A DNA stretch of 43,714 nt, taken from the NCBI GenBank assembly GCA_022773585.1, contig JALEZZ010000067.1, positions 1-43,714 of the forward strand. Direction: 5' to 3'. The DNA is from Selenomonas sp. (lineage in GTDB: Bacteria > Bacillota > Negativicutes > Selenomonadales > Selenomonadaceae). Within the stretch, counting starts at the first letter, position 1. Each line of letters starts with the position of its first letter. Shown piece after piece: positions 9,374 through 18,424 of this stretch. The notes under the pieces are model-generated. The model saw only the letters and a list, made by a program, of their open reading frames with translations. It had not been told where the DNA came from and did no database searches. Both the position numbers and the translations under genes were made by a program.

Positions 9374-9910
9374 ATGGACATGAAACATGTGTTGTCTGTC
9401 TTTGTCGAAAACCAGACGGGCGTGCTCGTGCGGGTTGTGAGCATGTTTTCCAGGCGGGAGTTCAACATCGACAGCTTGTCGGTGGGCGTCACGGAATCGC
9501 CGGAGTATTCGCGCATCACGATCGTGGTGCACGGGGATGAAGACCTTGTCGAGCAGATGATCAAGCAGCTCGAGAAGATGCCGGTCGTGCGCGGCGTGGA
9601 ACGCCTGGATCCCGAAGTCGCTGTATGCCGCGGGCTGACGATGATCAAGGTGCGCGCGGATGATTCGAACCGGCTCGATGTTTTGAAGATGGCGGAGCTT
9701 TTCCGGGCTCATGTCGTCGATGTCAAGCCGCAGACGCTGATTTTCGAGATTACGGGAGACGATGACAAGGTCACGGCCTTGCTGCAGCTCCTGAAACCGT
9801 ACGGAATCAGCGAAGTCATCCGGACGGGCCTCGTCGCGCTGGAGCGCGGAGAACATACGATTTATGAACATTGTGAGGAGAGAGAGTATTATGGCAAAAA
9901 CTTACTATGA
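9374..9910 (+). CDS. ilvN: Acetolactate synthase small (regulatory) subunit
   Basis: Regulatory subunit of acetohydroxyacid synthase, the first common enzyme of valine, leucine and isoleucine synthesis. It binds the large subunit and confers valine feedback inhibition. The 178-residue protein has an N-terminal ACT domain (about 4-78, starting [18 protein letters not shown]) and the second conserved domain (about 80-160), a normal length for the family (usually 160-175) with a slightly extended tail. The start follows GGGAGGAAGCACAG. It overlaps ilvC by 20 bp. The catalytic partner ilvB is not adjacent but is the last gene of the same cluster, about 4 kb downstream. Confidence 0.95.
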   Translation: MDMKHVLSVFVENQTGVLVRVVSMFSRREFNIDSLSVGVTESPEYSRITIVVHGDEDLVEQMIKQLEKMPVVRGVERLDPEVAVCRGLTMIKVRADDSNRLDVLKMAELFRAHVVDVKPQTLIFEITGDDDKVTALLQLLKPYGISEVIRTGLVALERGEHTIYEHCEEREYYGKNLL

Positions 9911-10904
9911 TCAGGATGCAGATCTCGAGATGCTCGCTGGCAAGACCGTTGCTGTCATCGGCTACGGCAGCCAGGGCCATGCCCATGCACTGAACCTCAA
10001 GGACAGCGGCGTCAACGTCGTCGTCGGCCTCTATGAGGGCTCGAAGTCCAAGGCAAAGGCAGAGGCTCATGGCCTTACGGTCCTTCCGGTCGCTGAGGCG
10101 GTCAAGAAGGCAGACATCACGATGGTCCTGATTCCGGATGAGAAGCAGGCAGATGTCTACAAGACGGAGATCGGTCCGAACCTCAAATCCGGCTCTGCTC
10201 TCGCTTTTGCACATGGTTTCAATATCCATTTCAAGCAGATTGTTCCGCCGGCTGACGTCGATGTCTTCATGGTTGCGCCGAAAGGCCCGGGTCATCTCGT
10301 CCGCCGCACGTACACGGAAGGTTCCGGCGTTCCGGATGTCTTCGCTGTGCATCAGGATGCTTCGGGCAAGTGCTTCGACATCGCGCTCGCTTATGCAAAG
10401 GCACTCGGCGGCACGCGTTCCGGCGTCCTCCAGACGACGTTCCGCGATGAGACGGAAGAAGACCTCTTCGGCGAGCAGTGCGTGCTGATGGGCGGTCTCT
10501 GCCAGCTCATGAAGACGGGCTTCGAAGTCCTCGTCGAGGCAGGCTATCCGCCAGAGATGGCATATTTCGAGTGCTTCCACGAGATGAAGCTCATCGTCGA
10601 CCTCTGCTACGAGGGCGGCATCACGAAGATGGTACAGTCGTGCTCCGACACGGCAGAGTATGGCAGCTATGTCATCGGCCCGCGCATCATCACGGAAGAT
10701 ACGAAGAAGGAAATGAAGAAGTGCCTGCATGAAATCCAGGATGGCACGTTCGCCACGAAGTGGCTGCAGGAGAACCGTGCGGGCGGCCGTGCGAACTTCC
10801 TCGCAATGCGCCGTCTCGCGCAGGAGCATCCGATCGAAAAGGTCGGTGCCGAGCTCCGTCAGATGATGCCGTGGCTGCGTGACAAGAAAGACCTCACGTT
10901 CTGA
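9891..10904 (+). CDS. ilvC: Ketol-acid reductoisomerase
   Basis: Converts acetolactate or acetohydroxybutyrate to the dihydroxy acid with NAD(P)H and Mg2+, the second step of branched-chain amino acid synthesis. The 337-residue length is that of the class I (short) enzyme. The Rossmann motif [12 protein letters not shown] lies at about 24-35, and the C-terminal knotted domain has the metal-ligand region [12 protein letters not shown] and the [12 protein letters not shown] motif. ATG 9891 is chosen for its GAGGAGAGAG site and the standard [15 protein letters not shown] start. It overlaps the end of ilvN, so the two are co-translated. Confidence 0.97.
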   Translation: MAKTYYDQDADLEMLAGKTVAVIGYGSQGHAHALNLKDSGVNVVVGLYEGSKSKAKAEAHGLTVLPVAEAVKKADITMVLIPDEKQADVYKTEIGPNLKSGSALAFAHGFNIHFKQIVPPADVDVFMVAPKGPGHLVRRTYTEGSGVPDVFAVHQDASGKCFDIALAYAKALGGTRSGVLQTTFRDETEEDLFGEQCVLMGGLCQLMKTGFEVLVEAGYPPEMAYFECFHEMKLIVDLCYEGGITKMVQSCSDTAEYGSYVIGPRIITEDTKKEMKKCLHEIQDGTFATKWLQENRAGGRANFLAMRRLAQEHPIEKVGAELRQMMPWLRDKKDLTF

Positions 10905-10953
10905 TTTTGATGCAAAACGCGAAGGAATCGTGTAAAATAGAATACTGAAGGTC

Positions 10954-10984
10954 GAAAGCCTTCCCACTCGGGAAGGCTTTCTTT
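10954..10984 (+). terminator. Hairpin with short T tract between ilvC and leuC
   Basis: A perfect 12-bp stem (GAAAGCCTTCCC with GGGAAGGCTTTC) and a 4-nt loop, followed by TTTATAAGGAGG. The T tract is short and merges into the leuC ribosome binding site. It may only partially terminate, giving lower leu than ilvC expression, or act as an mRNA end-stabilising stem. Confidence 0.75.
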
Positions 10985-11002
10985 ATAAGGAGGGCAAATT
11001 TC

Positions 11003-12274
11003 ATGGGCATGAATATGAGCGAGAAGATTCTCGCCCGGCACGCCGGCCTCGCGGAGGTGCACGCAGGCGAGCTCATCACGTGCGATCTCGACATGGTGCT
11101 CGCGAATGACATCACGGCGCCGCCGTCGATTGCGAAGTTCAACGAGATTGGCGGCAAGGTCTTTGACAAGACCAAGATTGCGCTCGTGCCGGATCATTTC
11201 CAGCCGTCGAAGGACATCAAGAGCGCAGGACTTGCGAAAATCGTGCGCGATTTCGCGAAAGAGCAGGGCATCGTCAATTATTTCGAGCAGGGCCGCGTCG
11301 GCATCGAGCACGTCATCCTGCCGGAGTTCGGCCTCGTGGGGCCGGGCATGCTGACGATCGGCGCGGATTCGCATACCTGCACGTATGGCGCCGTCAATGG
11401 CTTTTCGACGGGCGTCGGCTCGACGGATCTCGGCATGGCGATGGCGACGGGCAAGGCGTGGTTCAAAGTGCCGGAGGCCATAGAAGTTAAGTTGTTCGGA
11501 AAGAAGCCTGCGGACATCACGGGCAAGGATGTCATCCTGACGCTCATCGGTATGATCGGCGTTGATGGCGCACTCTACAAATCGCTCGAGTTCACGGGCG
11601 AGGGCGTGCACGAGCTCACGATGACGGATCGCCTGACCATCTCGAACATGGCCATCGAAGCCGGTGGCAAGAACGGCATCTTCCCGTATGACGACGTTAC
11701 GGAGGCATATGTCAAGGGCCGTGTGAAAAAGCCGTATGAGCCCGTGGCTGCCGACCCGGATGCGAAATACTGCCAGACGGTCGAAATCGACATCTCGAAG
11801 CTCACGCCAGTCGTCGCGTTCCCGCATCTGCCCGGCAACACGAAGCCCGTGGCTTCCATTAACACCCCAATCAAGATCGATCAGGTTGTCATCGGCTCTT
11901 GCACGAACGGCCGTCTCGAAGATCTCGAAATCGCCGCGAACATCTTCAAAGGACATGAAGTCCATCCCGATGTGCGCTGCATCGTGATTCCGGGCAGCCA
12001 GGCCGTGTACAAGGAAGCCATGCATCGCGGTTACATCGACACGTTCATCGATGCGCACTGCGTCGTTTCGTGCCCGACGTGCGGCCCGTGCCTCGGCGGC
12101 TACATGGGCATCATGACGGCGGGCGAGCGCTGCGTCTCGACGACGAACCGCAATTTCCGCGGCCGCATGGGCGATGTCACGAGCGAAGTCTACCTCGCAG
12201 GCCCGCAGACGGCAGCCGCGAGCGCAATCCTCGGCCGCATCGCCGCACCGAACGAGCTGAAGGAGGCAAAATAA
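11003..12274 (+). CDS. leuC: 3-isopropylmalate dehydratase large subunit
   Basis: With LeuD it isomerises 2-isopropylmalate to 3-isopropylmalate in leucine synthesis. It is an aconitase-superfamily [4Fe-4S] enzyme of 423 residues, the length of the archaeal/Firmicutes HacA-like subfamily rather than the about 466-residue enterobacterial form. Cluster ligands are visible in [11 protein letters not shown] and in [10 protein letters not shown], and the substrate region [20 protein letters not shown] is present. Start ATG 11003 follows AAGGAGGGCAAATTTC. Its stop is followed at once by the leuD start. No leuA (isopropylmalate synthase) is in the cluster. Confidence 0.96.
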   Translation: MGMNMSEKILARHAGLAEVHAGELITCDLDMVLANDITAPPSIAKFNEIGGKVFDKTKIALVPDHFQPSKDIKSAGLAKIVRDFAKEQGIVNYFEQGRVGIEHVILPEFGLVGPGMLTIGADSHTCTYGAVNGFSTGVGSTDLGMAMATGKAWFKVPEAIEVKLFGKKPADITGKDVILTLIGMIGVDGALYKSLEFTGEGVHELTMTDRLTISNMAIEAGGKNGIFPYDDVTEAYVKGRVKKPYEPVAADPDAKYCQTVEIDISKLTPVVAFPHLPGNTKPVASINTPIKIDQVVIGSCTNGRLEDLEIAANIFKGHEVHPDVRCIVIPGSQAVYKEAMHRGYIDTFIDAHCVVSCPTCGPCLGGYMGIMTAGERCVSTTNRNFRGRMGDVTSEVYLAGPQTAAASAILGRIAAPNELKEAK

Positions 12275-12772
12275 ATGGCAGAACTCAAGGGAAAAGTCTG
12301 GCGCTACGGCGACAACATCGATACGGATGTCATCATCCCGGCGCGCTATCTCAATACATTCGACCCGAAGGAGCTCGCGAGCCACTGCATGGTCGATATT
12401 GACGAGACGTTTGCGAAAAACGTCAAGGAAGGCGACATCATGGTCGGCGGCAAGAACTTCGGCTGCGGCTCGTCGCGCGAGCACGCGCCTGTCGCCATCA
12501 AGGCGTCGGGCGTGCCGGTCGTGATTGCCGCGAGCTTCGCGCGCATCTTCTACCGCAACGGCATCAACATCGGCCTGCCGCTCCTTGAAATCGGCGAAGA
12601 TGTCGAGAAGATTCATGCGGGCGACGAGCTCTCGGTCGATGTCTCGACGGGCGTCATCCACGACCTTACGACGGGCGACAAATTCCAGGCGCATCCGCTG
12701 CCGGGCTTCATCCAGGACATCGCGAAAGCGGGCGGCCTCGTGGAGTATGTGAAGCAGCAGGCAAAAAAGTGA
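12275..12772 (+). CDS. leuD: 3-isopropylmalate dehydratase small subunit
   Basis: The swivel-domain partner of LeuC, 165 residues, matching the short LeuD type that pairs with the 420-residue LeuC. Signature motifs are [14 protein letters not shown] near the start and [15 protein letters not shown] at about 58-72, which contributes to the active site. The ATG directly follows the leuC stop, and the ribosome binding site AAGGAGGCAAAATA lies inside leuC, so translation is coupled. leuB follows after 12 bp. Confidence 0.96.
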   Translation: MAELKGKVWRYGDNIDTDVIIPARYLNTFDPKELASHCMVDIDETFAKNVKEGDIMVGGKNFGCGSSREHAPVAIKASGVPVVIAASFARIFYRNGINIGLPLLEIGEDVEKIHAGDELSVDVSTGVIHDLTTGDKFQAHPLPGFIQDIAKAGGLVEYVKQQAKK

Positions 12773-12784
12773 TCGGAGGGCATT

Positions 12785-13852
12785 ATGGCATATAAAATCA
12801 CGGTCATTCCCGGTGACGGCATCGGCAAGGAAATCACGGATGCCGCTGTCAAAGTCTTGAAAAAAGCAGATGAAAAGTTCGGCCTCGGTCTCTCGTTCAC
12901 GTACAAGGACGCCGGCGGCACGGCTTATGACAAGTTTGGCACGCCGCTGCCCGATGATACGGTCGCGGCCTGCAAGGCGTCGGATGGCGTGCTGTTCGGC
13001 GCGGTCGGCGGTGATAAGTGGGACAATGTCGCTCCTGCCCTGCGCCCGGAAAAAGCCATTCTCGGTCTCCGCAAACAGCTCGGCCTCTATGCGAACCTGC
13101 GCCCCGTCAAGGTCGCGGACGCGCTTGTCGAGTATTCGCCGCTGAAGCCGGAACTCGCGAAAGGCGTCGATCTCGTCATCGTGCGCGAACTCATCGGCGG
13201 CATCTACTTTGGCGACAAGTGCGAGTCCGAGCAGCATGATGGTGCCGAGCGCGCCTGGGATCTCGAAAACTATTCTGTGCCAGAGGTCGAGCGCATCACG
13301 AAGCTTGCGTTCGAGACGGCAAAGCTGCGCCGCGGCAAGGTCACGTCCGTCGACAAGGCGAATGTGCTCGCGACGTCGCGCCTCTGGCGCCGTACGACGG
13401 CTGAGGTCGCAAAAGCATATCCAGACATCGAACTCAACAACCTCTATGTCGACAACTGCGCCATGCAGCTTGCCATCAAGCCCGCGCAGTTCGACGTCAT
13501 TGTGACAGGCAACTTGTTCGGTGACATTCTCTCGGATGAAGCGGCGGTCGTCGGCGGCTCCATCGGCATGCTGCCGTCGGCGTCGATTGGCACGGACACG
13601 AGCCTCTACGAGCCGATTCACGGCAGCGCGCCGGACATCGCGGGCAAAGGTATCGCGAACCCGATGGGCACGGTGCTGTCGGCGGCGATGCTGCTGCGCT
13701 ACAGCCTGCACGAAGAGGCGGCGGCCGATGCCGTCGAGGCGGCTGTCGACAAGGCACTCGACGACGGCTACCGCACGGCCGACCTTTATAAGGAAGGCTT
13801 TCAGCGTGTCACGACGGACGAGATGGCCGACGTCATCTGCGAACGCGTCTGA
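12785..13852 (+). CDS. leuB: 3-isopropylmalate dehydrogenase
   Basis: Oxidatively decarboxylates 3-isopropylmalate to 2-oxoisocaproate with NAD+. The 355-residue protein shows the family blocks VIPGDGIGKEI at the start, VRELIGGIYFG, the TSVDKANVL lysine, and NLFGDILSDEAAVVGG carrying the metal-binding aspartates. The NAD site HGSAPDIAGKGIANP is near residue 280. ATG 12785 follows GGAGGGCATT. It lies 12 bp after leuD and 38 bp before ilvB with no terminator. Confidence 0.97.
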   Translation: MAYKITVIPGDGIGKEITDAAVKVLKKADEKFGLGLSFTYKDAGGTAYDKFGTPLPDDTVAACKASDGVLFGAVGGDKWDNVAPALRPEKAILGLRKQLGLYANLRPVKVADALVEYSPLKPELAKGVDLVIVRELIGGIYFGDKCESEQHDGAERAWDLENYSVPEVERITKLAFETAKLRRGKVTSVDKANVLATSRLWRRTTAEVAKAYPDIELNNLYVDNCAMQLAIKPAQFDVIVTGNLFGDILSDEAAVVGGSIGMLPSASIGTDTSLYEPIHGSAPDIAGKGIANPMGTVLSAAMLLRYSLHEEAAADAVEAAVDKALDDGYRTADLYKEGFQRVTTDEMADVICERV

Positions 13853-13890
13853 AAATCCGGACATCCTCTGATTTTGAGAGAAAGGTGTGA

Positions 13891-15558
13891 ATGACTGCGA
13901 TGAAGGGAGCACAGGCAGTCCTCGCGTGTCTGCGCGAACAGGGCGTTGACACCATTTTCGGTTATCCCGGCGGCATGATCCTGCCGCTCTACAACGCGCT
14001 CTATGACGCGAAAGACCTCCGCCAGATTCTCGTGACGCACGAGCAGAACGCCGCACATGCGGCGGATGGCTATGCGCGCGCCTCGGGCAAGGTCGGCGTC
14101 TGCATCGCGACCTCGGGCCCTGGCGCGACGAATCTCGTCACGGGACTCGGCACGGCATTCATGGATTCCATCCCCATCGTTGCCATCACAGGGCAGGTCG
14201 ATACGGCTTCGCTCGGCCGCGATGCGTTTCAGGAGACGGACATCCTCGACGTCACGATGCCGGTCACGAAGCACAACTACAAAGTCAAGAGCGCAGAAGA
14301 ACTCGTGCCGACCGTGCGCGCGGCATTCGCCATCGCGCGTCATGGCCGTCCAGGCCCCGTGCTCGTCGACGTGCCGCGCGACCTGTTCTTTGAAGAAGTC
14401 GAGTACACGCCGGAGACGCCGAGCGTCAAGAAGCCCGGCCAGCCTGACGCCGATTTCCTCATCTGCGTCGCTGAGGCCGAGCGCGAGATTGCAAAGGCGA
14501 AGCAGCCTGTCGTCATCGTCGGCGGCGGCGTGATTTCGGCGGGCGCGTCAAAAGAGGTGCAGGCGTTCATCGAGCGCTACCATCTGCCCGTCGTCCATAC
14601 GCTCATGGGCCTCGGCGCCATCCCGCGCTCGCATCCGCAGTCGCTCGGTTTTGCAGGCATGCATGGCAAGAAGGCCGCGAACTATGCCATCAACGACGCC
14701 GACCTCGTCATCGCGATCGGCAGCCGCTTCGGCGACCGCCAGACGGGCAACCTCGACAAGTACACCGAGGGCACGAAGTTCATCCACATCGACATCGACC
14801 CGGCGGAAATCGACAAGAACATCGCGCATTCGCTCGGTCTCGCAGGCGACATGAAGACGATTCTCGCTTTGCTGATGAAGCGCGAGCCGACGAGCAATCG
14901 CGCTGATTGGTGGGCGAAGATCCATGCCTGGGAGGACACGTATGACTACGACTACCAGGTCAACCGTCTGACCGTGCCGTGGGCTATGCACAGCGTCGCG
15001 AAGGCGACGGCGGGCAAGCCGTTTGCATTTGCGACGGATGTCGGCCAGCACCAGATGTGGGCGGCGCTCCACCTCGCCATCGAGGAGCCGCGGACGTGGC
15101 TGACCTCGGGCGGTCTCGGCACGATGGGCTTCGGCCTGCCCGCCGCGATGGGCGCGCAGCTCTACTACGGTGGATCGCGCCGCGTCGTGCATGTCGCGGG
15201 CGATGGCGGCATCAAGATGACGGGCAACGAATACTACACGATTGCGCGCCTGCACCTGCCCATCATCTCGATCATCGTGGACAACACGAGCCTCGGCATG
15301 ATCCGCCAGCTGCAGAAAGTCAACTACAACGAGCGCTACATCGCCTGCGAGTTCGACTATCCGATGGACTATGCGAAATATGCCGAGAGCTTCGGCATCC
15401 ATGCCGAGACCGTCGATACGCAGGAAGGCTTCGCTGTCGCGTTTGCTGACGCAATGGCGGATGCTTCGCAGCCGCATGTCATCGTCATGAAGGTGCACAG
15501 GAGCTTCGTCGAGCCGATGATCAAAGGCAGCGTCGGCGAGTTTGTCGAATTCAAGTAA
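13891..15558 (+). CDS. ilvB: Acetolactate synthase large (catalytic) subunit
   Basis: Thiamine-diphosphate enzyme that condenses two pyruvates, or pyruvate with 2-oxobutyrate; partner of the ilvN product. 555 residues. The catalytic glutamate is in THEQNAAHAADGYARA (about E51), the FAD-region motif GQVDTASLGRDAFQETD follows, and the TPP motif GDGGIKMTGNEYYTI runs on to VDNTSLGM. Start ATG 13891 follows GAGAAAGGTGTGA; a second ATG four codons later is less well placed. It is the last gene before a strong terminator, an unusual position because ilvB normally lies just before ilvN. Confidence 0.95.
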   Translation: MTAMKGAQAVLACLREQGVDTIFGYPGGMILPLYNALYDAKDLRQILVTHEQNAAHAADGYARASGKVGVCIATSGPGATNLVTGLGTAFMDSIPIVAITGQVDTASLGRDAFQETDILDVTMPVTKHNYKVKSAEELVPTVRAAFAIARHGRPGPVLVDVPRDLFFEEVEYTPETPSVKKPGQPDADFLICVAEAEREIAKAKQPVVIVGGGVISAGASKEVQAFIERYHLPVVHTLMGLGAIPRSHPQSLGFAGMHGKKAANYAINDADLVIAIGSRFGDRQTGNLDKYTEGTKFIHIDIDPAEIDKNIAHSLGLAGDMKTILALLMKREPTSNRADWWAKIHAWEDTYDYDYQVNRLTVPWAMHSVAKATAGKPFAFATDVGQHQMWAALHLAIEEPRTWLTSGGLGTMGFGLPAAMGAQLYYGGSRRVVHVAGDGGIKMTGNEYYTIARLHLPIISIIVDNTSLGMIRQLQKVNYNERYIACEFDYPMDYAKYAESFGIHAETVDTQEGFAVAFADAMADASQPHVIVMKVHRSFVEPMIKGSVGEFVEFK

Positions 15559-15571
15559 TCATGATAAAATG

Positions 15572-15604
15572 GAACCGCTGTACAGATGCAGCGGTTCTTT
15601 TTTT
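15572..15604 (+). terminator. Terminator of the ilv-leu cluster
   Basis: Stem GAACCGCTG with CAGCGGTTC, 8-nt loop, then seven T residues. It ends the amino acid cluster just before pyrK. Confidence 0.9.
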
Positions 15605-15624
15605 GCAGAATAGGGAGAAAGAGA

Positions 15625-16389
15625 ATGAAGAAATACGTCATCGAAGCGCCCGTGCTGGAAAATGTGCCGATTGCCGATGGCATCTACCGCATGGTGCTCC
15701 ATGCAGAGCTGCTCGCCATCGAGGCGCAGCCGGGACAGTTCGTCATGGTCATGAAGCCAGACGACCAGGGGACGTTCCTGCGCCGTCCGTTCGGCATCGC
15801 GGACGCCGACCCGGCCGCGGGCACGATTACGATTATCTACCGCCTTGTCGGCCGCGGGACGAAGGCTTTTGCGAAGATGAAGCAGGGCGAGCTCCTGAGC
15901 GTCGAGGGGCCGATCGGCCATGGCTTCACGCTGCGCGAAGGGCGGCAGCTGCTCGTCGGCGGCGGTCTCGGCATCGCGCCGCTCATCTTTCTCGCGAAGA
16001 GCCTGCCAGAGAAGCCGATTTTTCTGATTGGCGGCCGGAATGAAAAGGAAATCTTCTGGAAGGATCTGCTCGCGCCTTTCGCCGAAAAAATCTACGTGAC
16101 GACGGATGACGGTTCCTACGGCACGAAGGGCTTCACGACGACGCTCCTGCCGGATGTGCTCGAAAAAGAGAAGCCCGCAGGCGTCGTGACCTGCGGCCCG
16201 ACCATCATGATGAAGGGTATCGCAGAGCTCGTGCGCGCGAGCGGCCTGCCTTGCGAGGTTTCGCTCGAGAAGCGCATGGCCTGCGGCATCGGCGTCTGCC
16301 TCGGCTGCACATTCGAAACGACGGCAGGCACGCGCAAAAAAGTCTGCGTCGACGGCCCCGTGTTCCCAGCAGAGGAGGTATTCGCATGA
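15625..16389 (+). CDS. pyrK: Dihydroorotate dehydrogenase B, electron transfer subunit
   Basis: Passes electrons from the FMN of PyrD to NAD+ in pyrimidine synthesis. 254 residues: an N-terminal FAD-binding barrel (RRPFGIAD about 66-73), an NAD-binding domain (GGGLGIAPLIFLAK), and a C-terminal [2Fe-2S] site with cysteines spaced C-x4-C-x2-C-x12-C in the ACGIGVCLGC region. The ATG at 15625 follows GGGAGAAAGAG and begins MKKYVIEAPVLEN; upstream in-frame codons lie within the preceding terminator. Its last codons overlap the pyrD start (ATGA). Confidence 0.95.
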   Translation: MKKYVIEAPVLENVPIADGIYRMVLHAELLAIEAQPGQFVMVMKPDDQGTFLRRPFGIADADPAAGTITIIYRLVGRGTKAFAKMKQGELLSVEGPIGHGFTLREGRQLLVGGGLGIAPLIFLAKSLPEKPIFLIGGRNEKEIFWKDLLAPFAEKIYVTTDDGSYGTKGFTTTLLPDVLEKEKPAGVVTCGPTIMMKGIAELVRASGLPCEVSLEKRMACGIGVCLGCTFETTAGTRKKVCVDGPVFPAEEVFA

Positions 16390-17309
16390 ATCGAATGAAG
16401 AAAGAACGACTCAGCACGGAATTCTGCGGCATGCACCTCGCGACGCCTGTCATGGGCGCGTCGGGCACGTTCGGCTTCGGCGTTGAATATGAGGATTTCA
16501 TCGACATGAAAGACGTCGGCGCCATCCTCTCGAAGGGCATCACGCCCGAGCCGCGCAGCGGCAACGCGGGCGTGCGCATCGCCGAGACGCCCGCGGGCAT
16601 GTTGAACTGCATCGGCCTCGAAAACCCCGGCGTCGAGGTGTTCTTGCGGGATATCCTGCCAAAGGCAGGGAATCTCGCCGCGCCGCTCATCGTGAACATC
16701 TCAGCGGGAACGGCCGAAGAATACGGCGAGCTCGCGGCAAAGCTCGATGTGGATGGAGTTGCCGCGCTCGAAGTCAATATCTCATGTCCGAATGTCAAGG
16801 AAGGCGGCATCGTCTTCGGAACGAAGCCGGAGGCGGCGGCCAGCGTCACCAAGGAAGTAAAAGCGCATACGAAGAAGCCCGTCATCGTCAAGCTCTCGCC
16901 GAATGTCACGGACATCACGGTTATGGCGAAAGCCGTCGAGGCGGCGGGCGCGGACGCGCTGACGGTTTGCAATACGTTCATGGGCATGGCGATTGACGTC
17001 GAGCGCAGGAGGCCCTTGCTCGGCAATATCACGGGCGGTCTCAGCGGCGCCTGCATCCGTCCGCTCGCGCTGCGCCTCGTCTGGCAGACAGCGAAAGCCG
17101 TCAGCATCCCGATCATCGGCTGCGGCGGCATCCAGACGGGCGAGGACGTCGTCGCGTTCCTGCTCGCGGGCGCGTCTGCCGTCGAAGTCGGTGCCGAGAA
17201 CTTCCGCAACCCGCGTGCCGTCGTGACGGTCGCCGAAGAACTCGACGCATACCTTGAACGCCACGGCATCGCAAATGCCAGAGACCTGGTCGGTGCGCTC
17301 GAAGATTGA
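16386..17309 (+). CDS. pyrD: Dihydroorotate dehydrogenase B, catalytic subunit
   Basis: FMN enzyme that oxidises dihydroorotate to orotate, class 1B (NAD-linked with PyrK). 307 residues. The class 1B active-site cysteine is in VNISCPNVKEGG, and FMN-binding motifs include GITPEPRSGN, IVKLSPNVTD and IIGCGGIQTGED. The start ATG overlaps the pyrK stop (ATGA), with GAGGAGG upstream inside pyrK, so it needs coupled translation. A more upstream in-frame ATG would lie deep inside pyrK and is rejected. Confidence 0.95.
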   Translation: MNRMKKERLSTEFCGMHLATPVMGASGTFGFGVEYEDFIDMKDVGAILSKGITPEPRSGNAGVRIAETPAGMLNCIGLENPGVEVFLRDILPKAGNLAAPLIVNISAGTAEEYGELAAKLDVDGVAALEVNISCPNVKEGGIVFGTKPEAAASVTKEVKAHTKKPVIVKLSPNVTDITVMAKAVEAAGADALTVCNTFMGMAIDVERRRPLLGNITGGLSGACIRPLALRLVWQTAKAVSIPIIGCGGIQTGEDVVAFLLAGASAVEVGAENFRNPRAVVTVAEELDAYLERHGIANARDLVGALED

Positions 17310-17326
17310 CGCGTACAGCAGAATCA

Positions 17327-17381
17327 TGCCGTACATGGAGACTTCTGAAATGTTCAGAACGATTCCGTGCACGGCATTTTT
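17327..17381 (+). terminator. Terminator-like cruciform after pyrD
   Basis: Outer arms ATGCCGTACATGGA and TCCGTGCACGGCAT (two non-Watson-Crick positions) end in TTTTT. Inside lies a separate perfect palindrome TTCTGAA-ATG-TTCAGAA at 17343-17359. The whole probably terminates pyrKD. The inner palindrome could alternatively be a regulator site for the following LysR gene. Confidence 0.6.
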
Positions 17382-17385
17382 GGCA

Positions 17386-17414
17386 TGGACAATAACTCTG
17401 AGCTATGATAAAAT
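17386..17414 (+). promoter_or_regulatory. Promoter of the LysR gene and possibly smc
   Basis: TGGACA at 17386-17391, 17-bp spacer, TAAAAT at 17409-17414. It lies 90 bp before the LysR start. smc follows LysR by only 12 bp, so this promoter may drive both. Confidence 0.65.
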
Positions 17415-17503
17415 GAGACGGACAGAATCAATAGATAAAAAGCCCGAACATCAAGAAAACAGGGCTACTTTGGAACTGATTGATTTATGAGAGGAGAATT
17501 CCG

Positions 17504-18412
17504 ATGGAATTTCGACAGCTGGAGTATTTCGTCACAATCAGCGAGCTCGAGAACTTCACGCGCACGGCGGAAGTCCTCCATGTCTCGCAGCCGTCCGTCA
17601 CGAAGGCCATCAAGTCGCTCGAGGGCGAGCTGAAGCTCACGCTCATTGACCGCAGCCAGAAGCATGTGCAGCTCACGGAAGAGGGGCGCACGTTCCTCAT
17701 TCATGCGCAGCGCATCATGCGCGATGTGCAGGCGGCGTATCAGGACATGCAGCGCTTCCACAGCGAGGCGCGCGGCACGATCCGCTTCGGCATTCCGCCG
17801 ATGGTCGAGGGCTACTTGTTCCCAGACTTTTTTACGAAGTTCCGCGCGGCATATCCCGACATCACGCTCGACGTGCAGGAGCTCAGCGACTCCATGGAGG
17901 TGCGCGAGCAGGCGGACCTCGGCGAGCTCGATTTCGGCATCGTGCTCGCAAGCCCCGAGGATACCGTGGAAAATGAATTCCTCATCATGAAGGACGAAAT
18001 GGGTCTCTGCCTGCCGAAAGAACATGCGCTTGCGGCCTACGAACGCGTGCCGTTCGACCGCCTGCGCCATGAGAAATTCATCATGCAGCAGCCGCATACC
18101 TTCCAATATCGTTCCGTCTTCGATTGCTGCACGCAGCACGGCTTCACGCCCGACATCGTGCTCGCGACATCGCAGCTCAAAACGATCAAGCAGCTCGTCG
18201 CGAATGGCACGGGCATCTCGATCCTGCCGAAATTCGTCACGCATGGCGAGAAAATCTTTGCCCGCCGCGACACCGACCCGGCTATCGACATCCACATCTC
18301 GCTCTATTGGGGTTCGCACAAGACGTTTTCTGCCATCGACAACCGCTTCATGGACTTCATGCGCCACTACACGGACACGCCGGACTTCAAGAAGCATTTC
18401 TTCCAGAAATAA
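17504..18412 (+). CDS. LysR-family transcriptional regulator
   Basis: A 302-residue regulator. Residues 1-60 form the winged helix-turn-helix (MEFRQLEYFVTISE, then FTRTAEVLHVSQPSVTKAIK) and about 90-295 the periplasmic-binding-protein-like effector domain (starting GTIRFGIPPMVEGYLFPDF). It resembles the CynR/CidR-type group, but no ligand or target can be named. ATG 17504 is chosen because it follows GAGGAGAATTCCG and gives the canonical MEFRQLEYF start. No divergent gene accompanies it, so the usual LysR target clue is missing. It is 12 bp upstream of smc, a place more often taken by rnc. Confidence 0.93.
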   Translation: MEFRQLEYFVTISELENFTRTAEVLHVSQPSVTKAIKSLEGELKLTLIDRSQKHVQLTEEGRTFLIHAQRIMRDVQAAYQDMQRFHSEARGTIRFGIPPMVEGYLFPDFFTKFRAAYPDITLDVQELSDSMEVREQADLGELDFGIVLASPEDTVENEFLIMKDEMGLCLPKEHALAAYERVPFDRLRHEKFIMQQPHTFQYRSVFDCCTQHGFTPDIVLATSQLKTIKQLVANGTGISILPKFVTHGEKIFARRDTDPAIDIHISLYWGSHKTFSAIDNRFMDFMRHYTDTPDFKKHFFQK

Positions 18413-18424
18413 GAGGTTATCTAT

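Noticed and set aside
10907..10938. Possible promoter TTGATG...TAAAAT before leuC
   Set aside because: The spacing is 20 bp for these boxes (18 for a poorer -10) and a hairpin follows at once, so support is too weak to list.
10859..14056. Open frame of over 1000 codons on the - strand opposite the leu genes
   Set aside because: It lies antisense to four well-identified genes, has a strongly biased Arg/Asp/His composition typical of the mirror frame of GC-rich codons, and shows no domain.
14340..14570. Small - strand frames within ilvB and other housekeeping genes
   Set aside because: No ribosome binding sites or homology, and they overlap certain genes.
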